Of a stretch of DNA of 24,195 nt, positions 1 through 11,000 are shown piece by piece (the first letter of the stretch is position 1; each line of letters starts with the position of its first letter). The translations under genes were made by a program, and so were the position numbers. Source of the DNA: Saccoglossus kowalevskii (Eukaryota; Hemichordata; Enteropneusta; Harrimaniidae); the NCBI RefSeq assembly GCF_000003605.2, contig NW_003134840.1, positions 32,543 through 56,737 of the forward strand. The letters are read 5' to 3'. The notes below the pieces were generated by a model. It was given only the letters and a program-made list of their open reading frames with translations, was not told the origin of the DNA and ran no database searches.

Positions 1-113
1 CTTGCACTGATTACCGCTGGTGACTCCTTCGATACCTTCCAATCACATGAAAAAAAAGCTTGGAAACGTGTCAGTTCGTACTCGTTGATCTGCGCAACAG
101 TCAAAATCGCCAT
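1..113 (-). CDS. Possible first coding exon of an unidentified gene, running off the left edge
   Basis: On the minus strand an ATG at 113-111 with good context (AAAGATGG) opens a frame with no stop to the window edge, starting MAILTVAQINEYELTRFQAF. The stretch is clearly less AT-rich than its surroundings. About 30 bases upstream of the ATG is GCTGCGCATGTGCG, which resembles an NRF1-type promoter motif. A possible donor (AAG|GTATCG) lies near 32-37. I do not recognise the peptide. 37 open codons could be chance. Confidence 0.3.
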   Translation of the reverse strand, partial: MAILTVAQINEYELTRFQAFFSCDWKVSKESPAVISA

Positions 114-2940
114 CTTTGTTTATATGAGACCCATATATCTCGCACATGCGCAGCACGACGACTGCCGCGCTTTAAGCTCATTATATGTAAACATTTTTTT
201 TCATTATTAATAAATAATGATATTTCTAATCAAATATATAGAAATCATGAGTTAACATGAGTTTGTTTTATTTATAAATAATTAGATTCGTACTATTATG
301 CGTATATATATATATATCTTTATGTACATTTTATTATTTATAAATAATTTTACTTTCATTACTCAAATGTTATTTAATTATGACTTGAGATATGGTATAC
401 ATATGAAGAAATTATGAAGGTCGAGTTCAATTCTATGAAAATAATCTATGTTGTAGTATTTATTTACAAACCAAGGAATAACGTAACGTATTATATTCTT
501 TATTTATATATGCAAAATGCGTTATTTATAAATAAATACCATTGTATTTAAGTAAGCTCGTTATTTGTGAACAATAATACAGACTCGTGTATTTACTATT
601 TCATTGCTAAATAAATTTGAATAAGCGCATTGAATGTCAATAATGAAACGTGAGCACCAAAGTGTATGTATAATTGCAACTCGAAGGATAAAACTTTATT
701 TGTAAACCATGGACGTTGGTGGCGTCTTCACGGATTGGCCGCGCTATGATTATCTGGGTTAAGTACCTTCCATGTATACATGCCACAACTAGAATATTCA
801 GTGTTTTTACTCTTTTTGACCAGATTTTTTGTTACTAGTTTGTTTGTGTAAGCTGTTGACAGGCTTGCTAGACAAGCAGTCTCGTTTGGTGAAGTTTGAG
901 GGCACAATTGATTATGTGTCTGGTTCAAGAATAGATATACATTTACCGGACTAACGGCGATGAATCTAACAAGTCATTTGCAATGTTCCACACCACCACA
1001 TCGTAACTGACGAGTATAAAGTCACCGCGAATAAAAAAATATTTGCCACAAGTGAAAAAAATCGCAACTGAAGTAATCCTCTCTAAATAATAGTTTGGTC
1101 TGTTGTATCACACAACCCTTTTGGTGACAAGCGTTTAGAGGCGACCCATTTGAAATCTGGGGAGGAATTTAAAAGAAATTGGTCGATTGCATACTTTTTT
1201 ACACTGTTATATCAGACATTTTTTTCCTCAGCATACGACTGAACATAATTTTTTCTCAATAAAAATATTTTTTGAACTGCAGTTTTTATGGAGCCTGTGG
1301 CCTTTTTTTTCCTTGAATTCATCTTGCATCAATTTTATTTCCCAAAATCATCCAGGTCCCCTTCTGATTTTAAATGGATTATTCTCATCTTTCGCCCAAA
1401 TTAATCAAGTCAGTATGTGTATACTGGCTGGTCCACGCTACTTTTATTAAACTGTTATATATTGGAATAAAAAATAGTAATACATGAAGTGACATTCAAC
1501 AATTGAACAAATTTATTCACTGCTTTACATTATTTGTATTCATACCATTCCTTTGATAATGTATGATGCCATGGCCTCGTTATATATCAACAATTATAAA
1601 TATATATATCTTTAACAACAAACATATATAATATTATTTCCAAATGATATTGAAAATGGCGTATGTACTGGTGTCTGGTGTTTCGAGCTCATTCGTTGGA
1701 ACTTGTAGTAAAGTTATCTGAGTCATATAATCTCTTTATGTTAGTTTATAGAACAAACAATGGAAACGAATTATTTTTTTAGCTGATATAACCCCTTGTG
1801 GTTGAATATCATAACACACTTACACTGGTAATATGGCATCAGACATCACTATTCGATTTCACAATAATAGGGCGGTGCTGCATGTTGAGTGGATATCTGC
1901 ACGCTTCTGGTTGTATTGTTTCGTGTTCATGAACTTGTATTTTGCTTTTGCCACTTTTATTCGATGATGACACACTGTTGCTACTGCCAAGTGCGGTCAT
2001 ACGGTAAATCTAGAAATTTTGCTACAGCGCCCTCTATTACAATTTATTGAAGTCTGTTAGTTTGTAGTGCATTGGAGTAGAAATGCCATCAACGTAAAAA
2101 TGATAGCCATTTAAATACCGGGCTCCGTCAGTTTGCCGTCAGTGGAGAGTTAATTTAAATGTATTTTCTAGTAGCGATTGAAATGATTAATATCTATTGG
2201 TATTAACAGTAACACTGTGTTTTATTCTATGTATTTTATGGACTTGTATTTTATGATTCAAAATTTGCATGTTCATTACGACGATGCTCAAGTTTTATAT
2301 GTACTTTTGTACTGTAGTTTACCTAGATGGTATAGACAGCATAATAAATTTCGTGAAGAGTACGAAATTACCACTATTATCATTCTGAGTAACGAAATAA
2401 GGGTAGCGCCCTCAACACACACTCCATACATGCATGCACACATACACCCGGTACACTGGTAATATCAATATAATAAACTAAGAATAACATACGAAATCAT
2501 GAATTCAACACAACGTGGCACCTCCAATGGGCTAAGCTTTTGAGGCTGAAGAGGGAGGCGCCCTAAACCCTCGAGTAGACATGGTTTGCACTTTTCACGA
2601 TGGGTGATTTTTTTGCTTGTTCTGTGTTTGTCGAAAGTTTTCTCCGTCCTTCTTTATACGCTGTAAAAGGGCATTTTTTATTGTTATATTCAGCAATGAG
2701 TGAATATTGACTTTGCCGACCAACATTTATCAGTAAACTTAGTGACAGTTCAACTTAGAGTTGTTTTGTCAAATGTACCATCTTTTATGCCAAATGACGT
2801 CCGCGCAATGCCATGGTTACCGTAATACATTCTAACCAAACATCTAGCATTCCATGTAGACACATCTATGACGACATCGATCATTGAACCCTTATTTGGT
2901 CATATAAATTTGAAATTACATCGGGCTGGCAGATTGGGTT
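114..2940. other. AT-rich non-coding stretch
   Basis: No convincing gene. It holds short (AT)n runs (near 303-318), many oligo-A/T tracts, and a mixed CA-rich patch near 2415-2455. The open frames here (728-928, 1187-1450, 2217-2462) have no recognisable motif and look like chance. Confidence 0.6.
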
Positions 2941-2970
2941 GAGGAAAATCACTAACACCTTATTGGAATT

Positions 2971-3320
2971 GTGAATCAGAAACAAACTTTTGACAGGATT
3001 CATCGTACATATTTTTTGGGAGTTAATAATGCTCTAACATGTCCTGTTGAGCTTGATAGGGGTAATCAGCATGGGTGTTCACTATTTACTGCCCTCTATA
3101 TGTTATCGCTACCATGCCTCTTGTTTATAAAATCAGTAAAACTATTGGTGAGTAGCCATGGCCGAACATGTTACCTTGCTGCATATGCAGATGGTGTTGA
3201 GGTTTTCGTTACCCGCAAACAAGATTTTGACAAACAAGACACTCTCCCGCTCGTTAAACACTTTGATGCTCGGGTGAATTTTTAAAAATCAGAAGGGCCA
3301 TGGGCAGGCACATAGCGCAA
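2971..3320 (+). pseudogene. Decayed non-LTR retrotransposon reverse-transcriptase fragment
   Basis: The frame contains QTFDRIHRTY (cf. QEKAFDRI), RGNQHGCSL (cf. RGVRQGCPLSP), then AAYADGVEVFV, where the catalytic YADD is YADG (3184-3195). It continues past the stop at 3283-3285 with a KSEG block typical of LINE reverse transcriptases of the L1/Tx1 or CR1 type. Order and spacing of the motifs fit an RT palm domain. The block A to B spacing is shortened, the catalytic Asp is lost and a stop interrupts the end, so it is dead. No endonuclease domain is visible upstream. Confidence 0.72.
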
Positions 3321-3405
3321 CATTTACTTGGTATACTGTAATTGGTCAAAACAGGATCACGTGTTACCGGCTAAATTACCATAATAGCGCCAGGGAAATT
3401 ACTAG

Positions 3406-3444
3406 TTCCCTAGGGCGACTAGTACATCAACTAGTGCCCGGGAA
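3406..3444. repeat. Imperfect inverted repeat around ACTAGT
   Basis: Left arm TTCCCTAGGGCGACTAGT, loop ACATCA, right arm ACTAGTGCCCGGGAA. The arms pair with a two-base and a one-base bulge. It lies about 25 bases before the recombinase-like ORF, next to a TGACGTCA palindrome (3446-3453). Could be an element end or a regulatory hairpin; function unknown. Confidence 0.5.
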
Positions 3445-3468
3445 TGACGTCACTCGTCACCTGATCGT

Positions 3469-3852
3469 GTGATTTCCAGTATGTCGTCTGCTAGTTCGGT
3501 CGCTGATATCGAAGGTCTGCCTCGAAAGACTGGACGATTTAGTTTCAGTTCAGAAGAAGAACTTGACACACTAGTAGAAAATAAAGATGCACCGAAGACG
3601 AAGGACGTAATCAGTTTTTTTAGAAGCGTCTTTACATCGTTTTGTGAAGAAATCGGGACACCGCTAGCAGACATCGAGAAGAAGACGGCAGACGATCTAT
3701 GCACGTTCCTCCGGCAATTCTACGCCGGGCTTCGTCAAAGTAATGGGCAGTTATACTCCTGTAAATCGATGGCGACGATCAGATATGGTTTGCAGCGGCA
3801 CTTCAAAAAAGAGATCGGTATCGATATTATACACTGCAGCCTCGTGAAATAG
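3469..3852 (+). pseudogene. Crypton-type tyrosine recombinase N-terminal fragment (DUF3504-like group)
   Basis: 127 codons. After a Ser-rich start comes RFSFSSEEELDTLVENKDAP, then TKDVISFFRSVFTSFCEE, then LCTFLRQFYAGLRQSNGQLY and TIRYGLQRHFKKEIGIDII. This order (a 'sEeELdtLle.k.s..TK' helix, 'L..FL..FYa..R..nG..Y', then 'ir..L.RHl') is that of the N-terminal core-binding domain of Crypton-type recombinases and of host genes derived from them (KCTD1, QRICH1, ZMYM2-type domains). The frame stops right after GIDII, before the catalytic Arg/His/Arg/Tyr domain, and I see no catalytic motifs in the following 300 bases. So it is a truncated element, or one exon of a host gene whose other exons are not visible. 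Two in-frame ATGs are available, 3469 and 3481. Confidence 0.6.
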
Positions 3853-4291
3853 CATGTATTATTGGTACCTCACAACCCCTCGGGGAAATTGACGTATACT
3901 AGTGCCCTCATGGCCATGCAATGCGTGCTTAATAGTAACATGCACAGATTTCCACTGAAACGTTTCAGGTCTGCACATTATCAAAAAACATTATTGGAAT
4001 CTAATGATTGGTTCTTTTGGTGGAACAGACACAACGGCTCGATTTTGTGCCTTGCACACAGCAATCAAATACTCATATTGTCATATGCAAAATACTGCGC
4101 TTGTCACAGACAACAATATATTGAATAAATAACACGTGGTGACCAAACCCACCATAATAATTCAACTAATATATTTCGAGATTCAGATTTTAAATTAGTG
4201 GATTCTACAAAACCTTGTCAGGCCTAGCATTAGTTATATACAATTACATGCCCAGTTGTATTGAATTAGATTAGCGGTTCTTGAGATAGCT

Positions 4292-5628
4292 ACCTCTGAG
4301 GTTCTCCACACGTGTCAGGGGGGAATCTCGTCTCGTCTTTCTATCGCGTCCCCTTGAGATACGGGATCGGGAAAGTCACTTAAACTCTATAGTCAAATAA
4401 ACGCACACAACGAAATACGTTTCAACTCTCGTCTTAGTCGGTCAGTCGAGCACTCTATAAGACACAGCGCCCTGGGAAAAGTCGCCAAGACTATCGCAAG
4501 GCTGACCCAAGACTCTGCTAGACTGCGTCGAGACTCGCCCCAAGACTAAGACTCTCCAGGACTGCCTCTGTCGTGGTGTACTCTCCAAGACCAACTAAAA
4601 ACTCTTTATTCACTTTTAAAACCTTAACCAATTACAAAGAAGTATTAAGACTCTAAGACGTGGCCTTCAATCATACAGCCAATCACACTAAGTACTGAAC
4701 ACGTCATATCTTTTGATTAATCGTTCACTACATTAATAACTGTGAATACCAAACTGTCAGAAATAGTAGTCCGAATAGCGACGGTTATCTCGTAATTAGT
4801 TCCAAATCACTGAGTCAAGTATCAGGGGTAAATTCTTCTTTCTGGGGTTTCTCCACACTTGTCAGGGGGGAATTTCGTCTCGTCCCTATATCTCGTCCCC
4901 TTGAGGTACGGGATCGGGAAAGTCACTTTACTTTACAGTCAAATAAGACACACACAACGAAATACGTTTCAGCTCTCGTCTTAGTCGGTCAATCGAGCAC
5001 TCTATAAGACACAGCGCCCTGGGGAAAAACCCCCAAGACTCTCACAAGGCTGACCCAAGACTCTTTTAGACTGCGTCAACACTCGCCCCAAGGCTCTCCA
5101 GGACTGGACCACGACTCTGACTCTCCAGGACTGCACTCTCTCTACTGCGTCTATCGTGCTGTGCTCCCCAAGACCAACTCAAACTCTCTTTATTCATTTT
5201 CAAAACTCTAACCAATTACAAAACAGTAAAAAGACTCTAGGGCGTAACCTTCAATCATAAAGCCAATCACACTAAGTACTGAATACGTCATATCTTTTGA
5301 TTAATCGTTCACTACATTAATAACTATGGATATACACTGTTAGAATGAGTAATCTAAATAGCGGCGGATATCTGGTAATTAGTTCCAAATCACTGAGCCA
5401 AGTTCCGTCCAAAACTTCAAATAGACCTAAACGATGACAGACATAACACAGCAATTCGCTAATAATCAGCTAATTAAGTCGGTTAACAGATACGCAAAAA
5501 CAAATTCATGACACAAGTTCCGTCCAGAACCTCGCATAGGCCTAAACGATGACAGACATAACACAGCCATTCGCTAGTAATCAGCTAATTAAGTCGATTA
5601 ACAGATACGTGCAAATAATTTCATCATA
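4292..5628 (+). mobile_element. Older copy of the ~690-bp LTR-like element, interrupted by a younger copy
   Basis: First half from about 4292 (GGTTCTCCACACGTGTCAGG...) to CAAG at 4816-4819. The second half resumes at CAAGTTCCGTCCAGAACC (5514) and ends near CATCATA (5628). The first ~28 bases of the family are missing or diverged. It is clearly more diverged than the copy inside it. It carries the conserved CACTCTATAAGACACAGCG block (TATAAG at 4456-4461), a plausible core promoter. No protein-coding domain is present. Could be a solo LTR, or a non-autonomous element of another class. Confidence 0.75.
4820..5513 (+). mobile_element. Full-length copy of the ~690-bp LTR-like element, nested
   Basis: 694 bases from TATCAGGGG to TTCATGACA. 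It is inserted into the older copy and flanked by the 4-bp direct repeat CAAG (4816-4819 and 5514-5517); removing it restores GTCAAGTTCCG, as in the uninterrupted sequence. Termini TATCA/TGACA are near inverted repeats, as in LTRs. TATAAG is at 5003-5008. A C-A-G-rich block with variable numbers of CCAAGACTC/CTCTCCAGGACTG units follows the TATA box. No internal coding region, so most simply a solo LTR. Confidence 0.8.
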
Positions 5629-7278
5629 TAGCGGAAATTAACATCCACTTATGCATGAATCTCAATACTGGGTGAAGAGGAAACACATTTGCACAGTAAG
5701 CTTACCCTTTGTAGTGTTTAATTATTTACCCCTTTACTAAACCAAGCGATGTCATGGTTTAAATAGCTCCACTATCTTTGTAGAGTGTTTTTCTTAAACA
5801 AAGTTGATAATGTTCTAAATGGTGAAATCTGACAGGGGTTCGCCCACGGCACCTACATGCCACTTATCAAAGCAATTGAGATGGTAATTTTTCAAGAAGT
5901 CGAAAATAGCATTTTTTAAAATAGCAATTGAAGATTTTGTCACCAAATTAACTAAACCTATAAAGGTCAACCCTATGTATATGCACTATCAATATAATTA
6001 CTGTAGACTAATTAGTGTCATAATAGAAGACATTTTATCATTTTTATTTACTTGCAGTACAGTAGTGCAGGCGACATCCAGAACGTATGGATACTGTGTT
6101 GCGTGTTCTTCTCTGTTTACGGAGAATATTTAACCTAATGAACATTTAACCATAACCAAATGAACGTTAGATTACAATGACGTGTTGTGCATGGTACTTA
6201 CACAGCAAGTGGCTACTTGTTTCAAGCTAACTTTATTGATTCAGATTATTGTCTTTTTGTTGCGATTATAAGCAATGTCTCTTGCCTGCTTTCCTAATTT
6301 CGCCACCACATATTCACATACATTTCTAGGGCGCCAATGTCAAAATATGCTCTTGTTCATAATTCCAGTAGCTAAAGTATGCATATTCTGCAGAAGGACA
6401 AACAAACGTGGGGGGTCATGAACCCGGTAATTCGCTTGTTTTGTTCAGATACAGTGTAAAATTAACATTAAAGGTTGAATTTAGCTTTTACAATCTGGCT
6501 ACAGTGAGAACCAGTAACTTGAAGAATAGCTTGCACGTTTTGGGGGTTGTACGAATTTATTAGCTTACTATCAATTTACGTGTGAATCAAAAACCACAAT
6601 GCCGAAAAACGTATACTTAATAATTATCAATTATTATTAATCAAACTACAGAAAACGAGCACATATCTCGAATATATTATACCCTGATTTATACACAATT
6701 GAATTATAATGATAACAATCCGCGCCATCAATTAATGGTGTTATTATTTCAAAATCTATACTAAATGTGTATATTGCATTAGGTGACATATAATTAAGAT
6801 CAATTTATAAATATTTGATGTGTTTATTGAAGGTGAAATCAGATGATTGTTTAAAGCAAAATAGCAAAAATTAGTCTAAAATAAATTCATGTTAAGAATT
6901 TAATGACGAATATTTCAACAATTGTAAATTTAGTGATTCTAATGATACGTCAAACTGAACGGATTAGAGAAAAACTAGTATCAGCTCAGTCCGTTTTTTT
7001 CTCTCGACAACATATAGGATTTGCTGTGTTAATTTTTTTTTCATCATCTGATTCCTCTTTTCCAAACTATTTCGCCTTGCCAGAGAATGCGGTACATCCC
7101 TAACTTCACATCATCAATACATTGACTTTACTGGAACTTCTTCAGATATTGACCGGAAACATTTTGCAACTTTGTTTTACACAATCTTTAGGTGAAGTTA
7201 ATAGTGAGGGAAGCGTATAAATGCATTGTCAAAATAATCTTTAAAATCTCGTATTATATGTACCAACTGTCTGATAAT
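5629..7278. other. Non-coding stretch downstream of the SLC28-like gene
   Basis: No convincing coding exon. It probably includes the 3' untranslated region of the minus-strand transporter gene just below 7279, with candidate poly(A) signals near 6899 and 6823. Short open frames (for example 6903-7103) show no motifs. Confidence 0.55.
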
Positions 7279-7397
7279 TCATGTATAATTAGTGTAGTTT
7301 GTAGCATTAACGACGCCATACAATGTTGAATTTATAATTGATTCCACAGGCATGCCAGATTCGAAGTATCTTGGAGCCTCCTCGTCATACAGAACTC
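7279..7397 (-). CDS. SLC28A3-like: SLC28-like gene, terminal coding exon
   Basis: Two bases complete the split Gly, then VLYDEEAPRYFESGMPVE, then a tail with NST, NAT and two NYT sequons and a TGA stop at 7281-7279. Acceptor CTATTTCAG. GxLY directly after ACVAG is the CNT pattern, and a matching terminal exon (VLYNDEGPIYF) lies at 23489-23377. No canonical polyadenylation signal is close to the stop. Minus-strand ATTAAA (6904-6899) and AATAAA (6828-6823) lie about 375 and 450 bases downstream and are candidates only. Confidence 0.92.
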
Positions 7398-8014
7398 CTG
7401 AAATAGAAGTCAAGGTTGATTTAATTTTTCAAAACATTATTCAGAAAAATCGGAGATACATACAGGACATGGATATGTTACATGACCTTATATCGACATC
7501 AAGTGACAATGCGTACAAGTCATACATAAAATAAATTATCATTATACAAGGAAAGAATTTTCTTAGGGTTTGAATAACTCTTGTTGTTATTATGCTAATA
7601 GTGATTATTTGTAAACACAAAAAATATTAATCATTTATTTCTTGGTCTTGCAATTTGGTAAAATCTGCTAGTTGTCAATTACATCATGGGACAGTAATTT
7701 TTAAAACAGTTGTAGTTGAAGTATGCTTACCAGCCACACATGCCGTCATAAAACACGTGACTGATCCAGCTATCAATGCCCTTACAGATAAAACTGTAAT
7801 TTCAGTCTTCTTGGAAGGAACCAGGGAGCCAAATGCGCCAATGAATATAGCAACACCACCGATATTAGAGAATCCACATAAAGCATAGGTAGCAATGACT
7901 TCTGAACGTACCTAGAGAAGAAAAAATAGATTTACAATTCATGTTATAAAAAGTATGTTCCTGGTTAAATTATAGTTATATTAAAACATGTCATCTGTAA
8001 GACAAAAGGCCGCT

Positions 8015-8060
<46 letters not shown>

Positions 8061-11000
8061 TGATATGCCCTAATGCGCCTTAATAGATACCGGGGTACAG
8101 TTGCTGGAATGTTTCACTCGATCGTTTATAGTTTAATAATAGAGAGTATGTATAGTACTACCGAGATTGTTGGACCAATGCCAGTATTTCTATTCGTAAT
8201 ATAACCACCTAGTTGTTTGTATGCAACAAACTCATTGAGGAATGTCTTGACCCCAACCAGTTCAGCCACAATGTAACAGTCTTGTGGATCGACGCCCATT
8301 AACCATGCAACGGGATAAAGCACATAACGACATAGGAACTGTAACATAATGAACATATTGAAACAAAAATTAACGTATATATTTTTAACACCAACACTCC
8401 AACAACAAAAAACAACAAAAACAGCAACAATCACCGCAATCAACAATCATCGCAAGGTGTTTCTTATTAATTTCTTTCACCTGAAAGTTGAGTTCTGGAT
8501 GATCCACCATGCTGCCAAGCCATGATAACACAGCGTTAAGAAACGCTAATGTAGAAAGAATTGCTATCAACTGAGTGATAATACTCGCACATATGTTCAT
8601 CCCATCTGTTGCTCCATTTGCTGCAGCTTCTAAAATATTCTTTTCAGTCCTGGGACATAAACAAATATTGTAACATATCATCGACCATATTTGGACATTT
8701 TATTACGTAATTATTGAATTATATCTCCAACCAATTTTGGTTTTGAATCATTATTATTACAATAAATCGCGATATATTATTTTAAAATTCGAGCTAGTCC
8801 GAATGAAACTCACCGCTTTGGTGTGTACATATTGGTTTGATGTTTAGTCTTTGGTCTTCCCAGCTCAGGATAGAATATTTTGGAGACAGCAAGCGCAGCA
8901 GGCGCCGACATAACCGATGCTGATAATAGATGTGAAATACTGATGCCAAATGCAGCGTAGACACCAAGAATATTACCGGCTATAGTTGCATAACCGCTTG
9001 TTAATACAGCGTGTATTTCCGATGATGTCATGTCATTGAGATACGGTTTGACTACCAATGGAGCCGCTGTCTGGAAACAAATCTCGGAATTACCGTGTGT
9101 GAATATAGCATTAGTTTATGTTATACGCTGCAATTGGTTTTAACACTGGTCGCTCTGCTAAATTGCCTGTCATACTTTCCAGGATATTCTCTATGGTCTT
9201 CATTGGAATGGGTGTTATACGATAATCTCATTTTAAAATAGTATTTCAGATACGATCGGTTGTAGGTGCGCTACTTTTATACTATGAATAATCATGTAAC
9301 GGCACAATAATTTAATTAGACTACAGAAGAAAACGAATGATCGGATGCACTATTGAAAAAAAAATAAGGAAAAAGTTCCTTTTGTACCCAACCCGTAATA
9401 TTCAATTGTATATGTCCCTTCTAGACAATTGTAGGTGTCCTTAGGAGGGCAATATACAATTAAATTAGGGAATGCTGGAGGGCAGTGGTAGGATTAGAGT
9501 AACTAAAAGTAATATATGATTAAGCGAGGACCATTCTAGTATTGTCGATGCAGTTGCAGTATAAATGTATATATACACAAATTGACTACTCACACAAACA
9601 ATATATTGAAGCTTACTTACCATGCCCATAAAGACATTGGCGGCTGCGGTCATGGCCTCTGCACCGGAAGCGTCCATAGTATATTGCATCGCCCATGCAA
9701 ATTTGCCAGTAATCCAATGCATTAAACCAGTATAAAAAAGCATTTCCATTATATAACTAAAAAAAATTATCGCAGGAAGAGCCTGGAAATTGATAAACAA
9801 AAATACAATTTACAATGATGTATGTTATAAAGGGTAATAAAAGATATTTCGCCTGTATAGGAAAAACACACCGTGTACCTTGAAAATAAAAAAATGCACT
9901 TCAAGAGGGGCACTGAAAACGAATTCGGCCCCAACATCCGCATATTCAAGGAAGGTTTGCGTCCATCTCTCCAGTACCAGGAACACGTTGAATCCAACAC
10001 TTGTACGCAACACAATAATTCCGATTAAAAACTGTNNNNNNNNNNNNNNNNNNNNNNNNNNNNNNNNNNNNNNNNNNNNNNNNNNACGGTCCCCCAATTA
10101 ACCTGTAAGAAGTGAGAAAGAAAATCTTTGACAAGATGAATAAAAATAAGTATAAAAATATATATCTCAAATATTTGCACTGTTGCAAATTAATCTAAAT
10201 TTTATATTTAGATTGTATAACGATTGTAACAGTAGAACAAATTGTAAATACGTGTCATCGATATATGCAGTGTGTGCATAAACATGTTTTTCACATATTC
10301 GATCATATGCATCAACGCTATAGTCGCCGGGTTCCTGGACATATTCGGCATTGATTGAGGTGTTGAAATAAAAAGGTAAATTTGTATCATGTTAGAGGTT
10401 ATGTTTGATTGATAACTTGAAAACAACATACAAAACCGGGTCGTTTGGAGCAGAGCAAACTTGCCAGAATAAAAACTACAATGCCGACACCTGATATCAA
10501 CTGTTGGGGGTTGCTTGTAATTGACTTGAATATTCCCACGTAACCAGCAAATGCAATCAAGGCTGCTAACAGAAGTATGTACACAAGCCTGCAAAGAGAG
10601 AGACACACACACAAGAAGTTTAGAATAATGATATACGGAGACGTTTTATTCTTTATAGTATTCATTTATAGTAACTGGTAAATTTTCAAAATAATATGTA
10701 CTTAAGGGGGACATATTATCTTTATACAGAGTATGCTATTTTTAATAGATTTAAATTATTTTTTAACAGTGCTATTTTATTACATAGGGAACAAAGGACG
10801 ACGTGCTGCTCACGAGTATTGTCCACTGTCGGTATACAAAAGTGTGTTTATCCAGTAAACTGTAAATTCTTCACTTTATTGAGTTTTGACCACACCAAAT
10901 ATCACATACACGCAACACACGACACTTGCAAGTATCATAACTATGTAATGTTTTCATTTATCAAGTATTGCACTTTCTTAGATCAGACAATAGATACTCG

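Noticed and set aside
3862..4128. Open frame following the recombinase fragment, considered as its catalytic half
   Set aside because: No Arg/His/Arg/Tyr catalytic motifs and no similarity to the expected continuation.
7352..7534. Plus-strand open frame after an apparent CCACAG acceptor
   Set aside because: It is antisense to the terminal SLC28 exon at 7397-7279, which has family homology, matching phase and glycosylation sequons.
7655..7888. 77-codon plus-strand open frame
   Set aside because: Antisense shadow of the VRSEVIATYALCGF exon.
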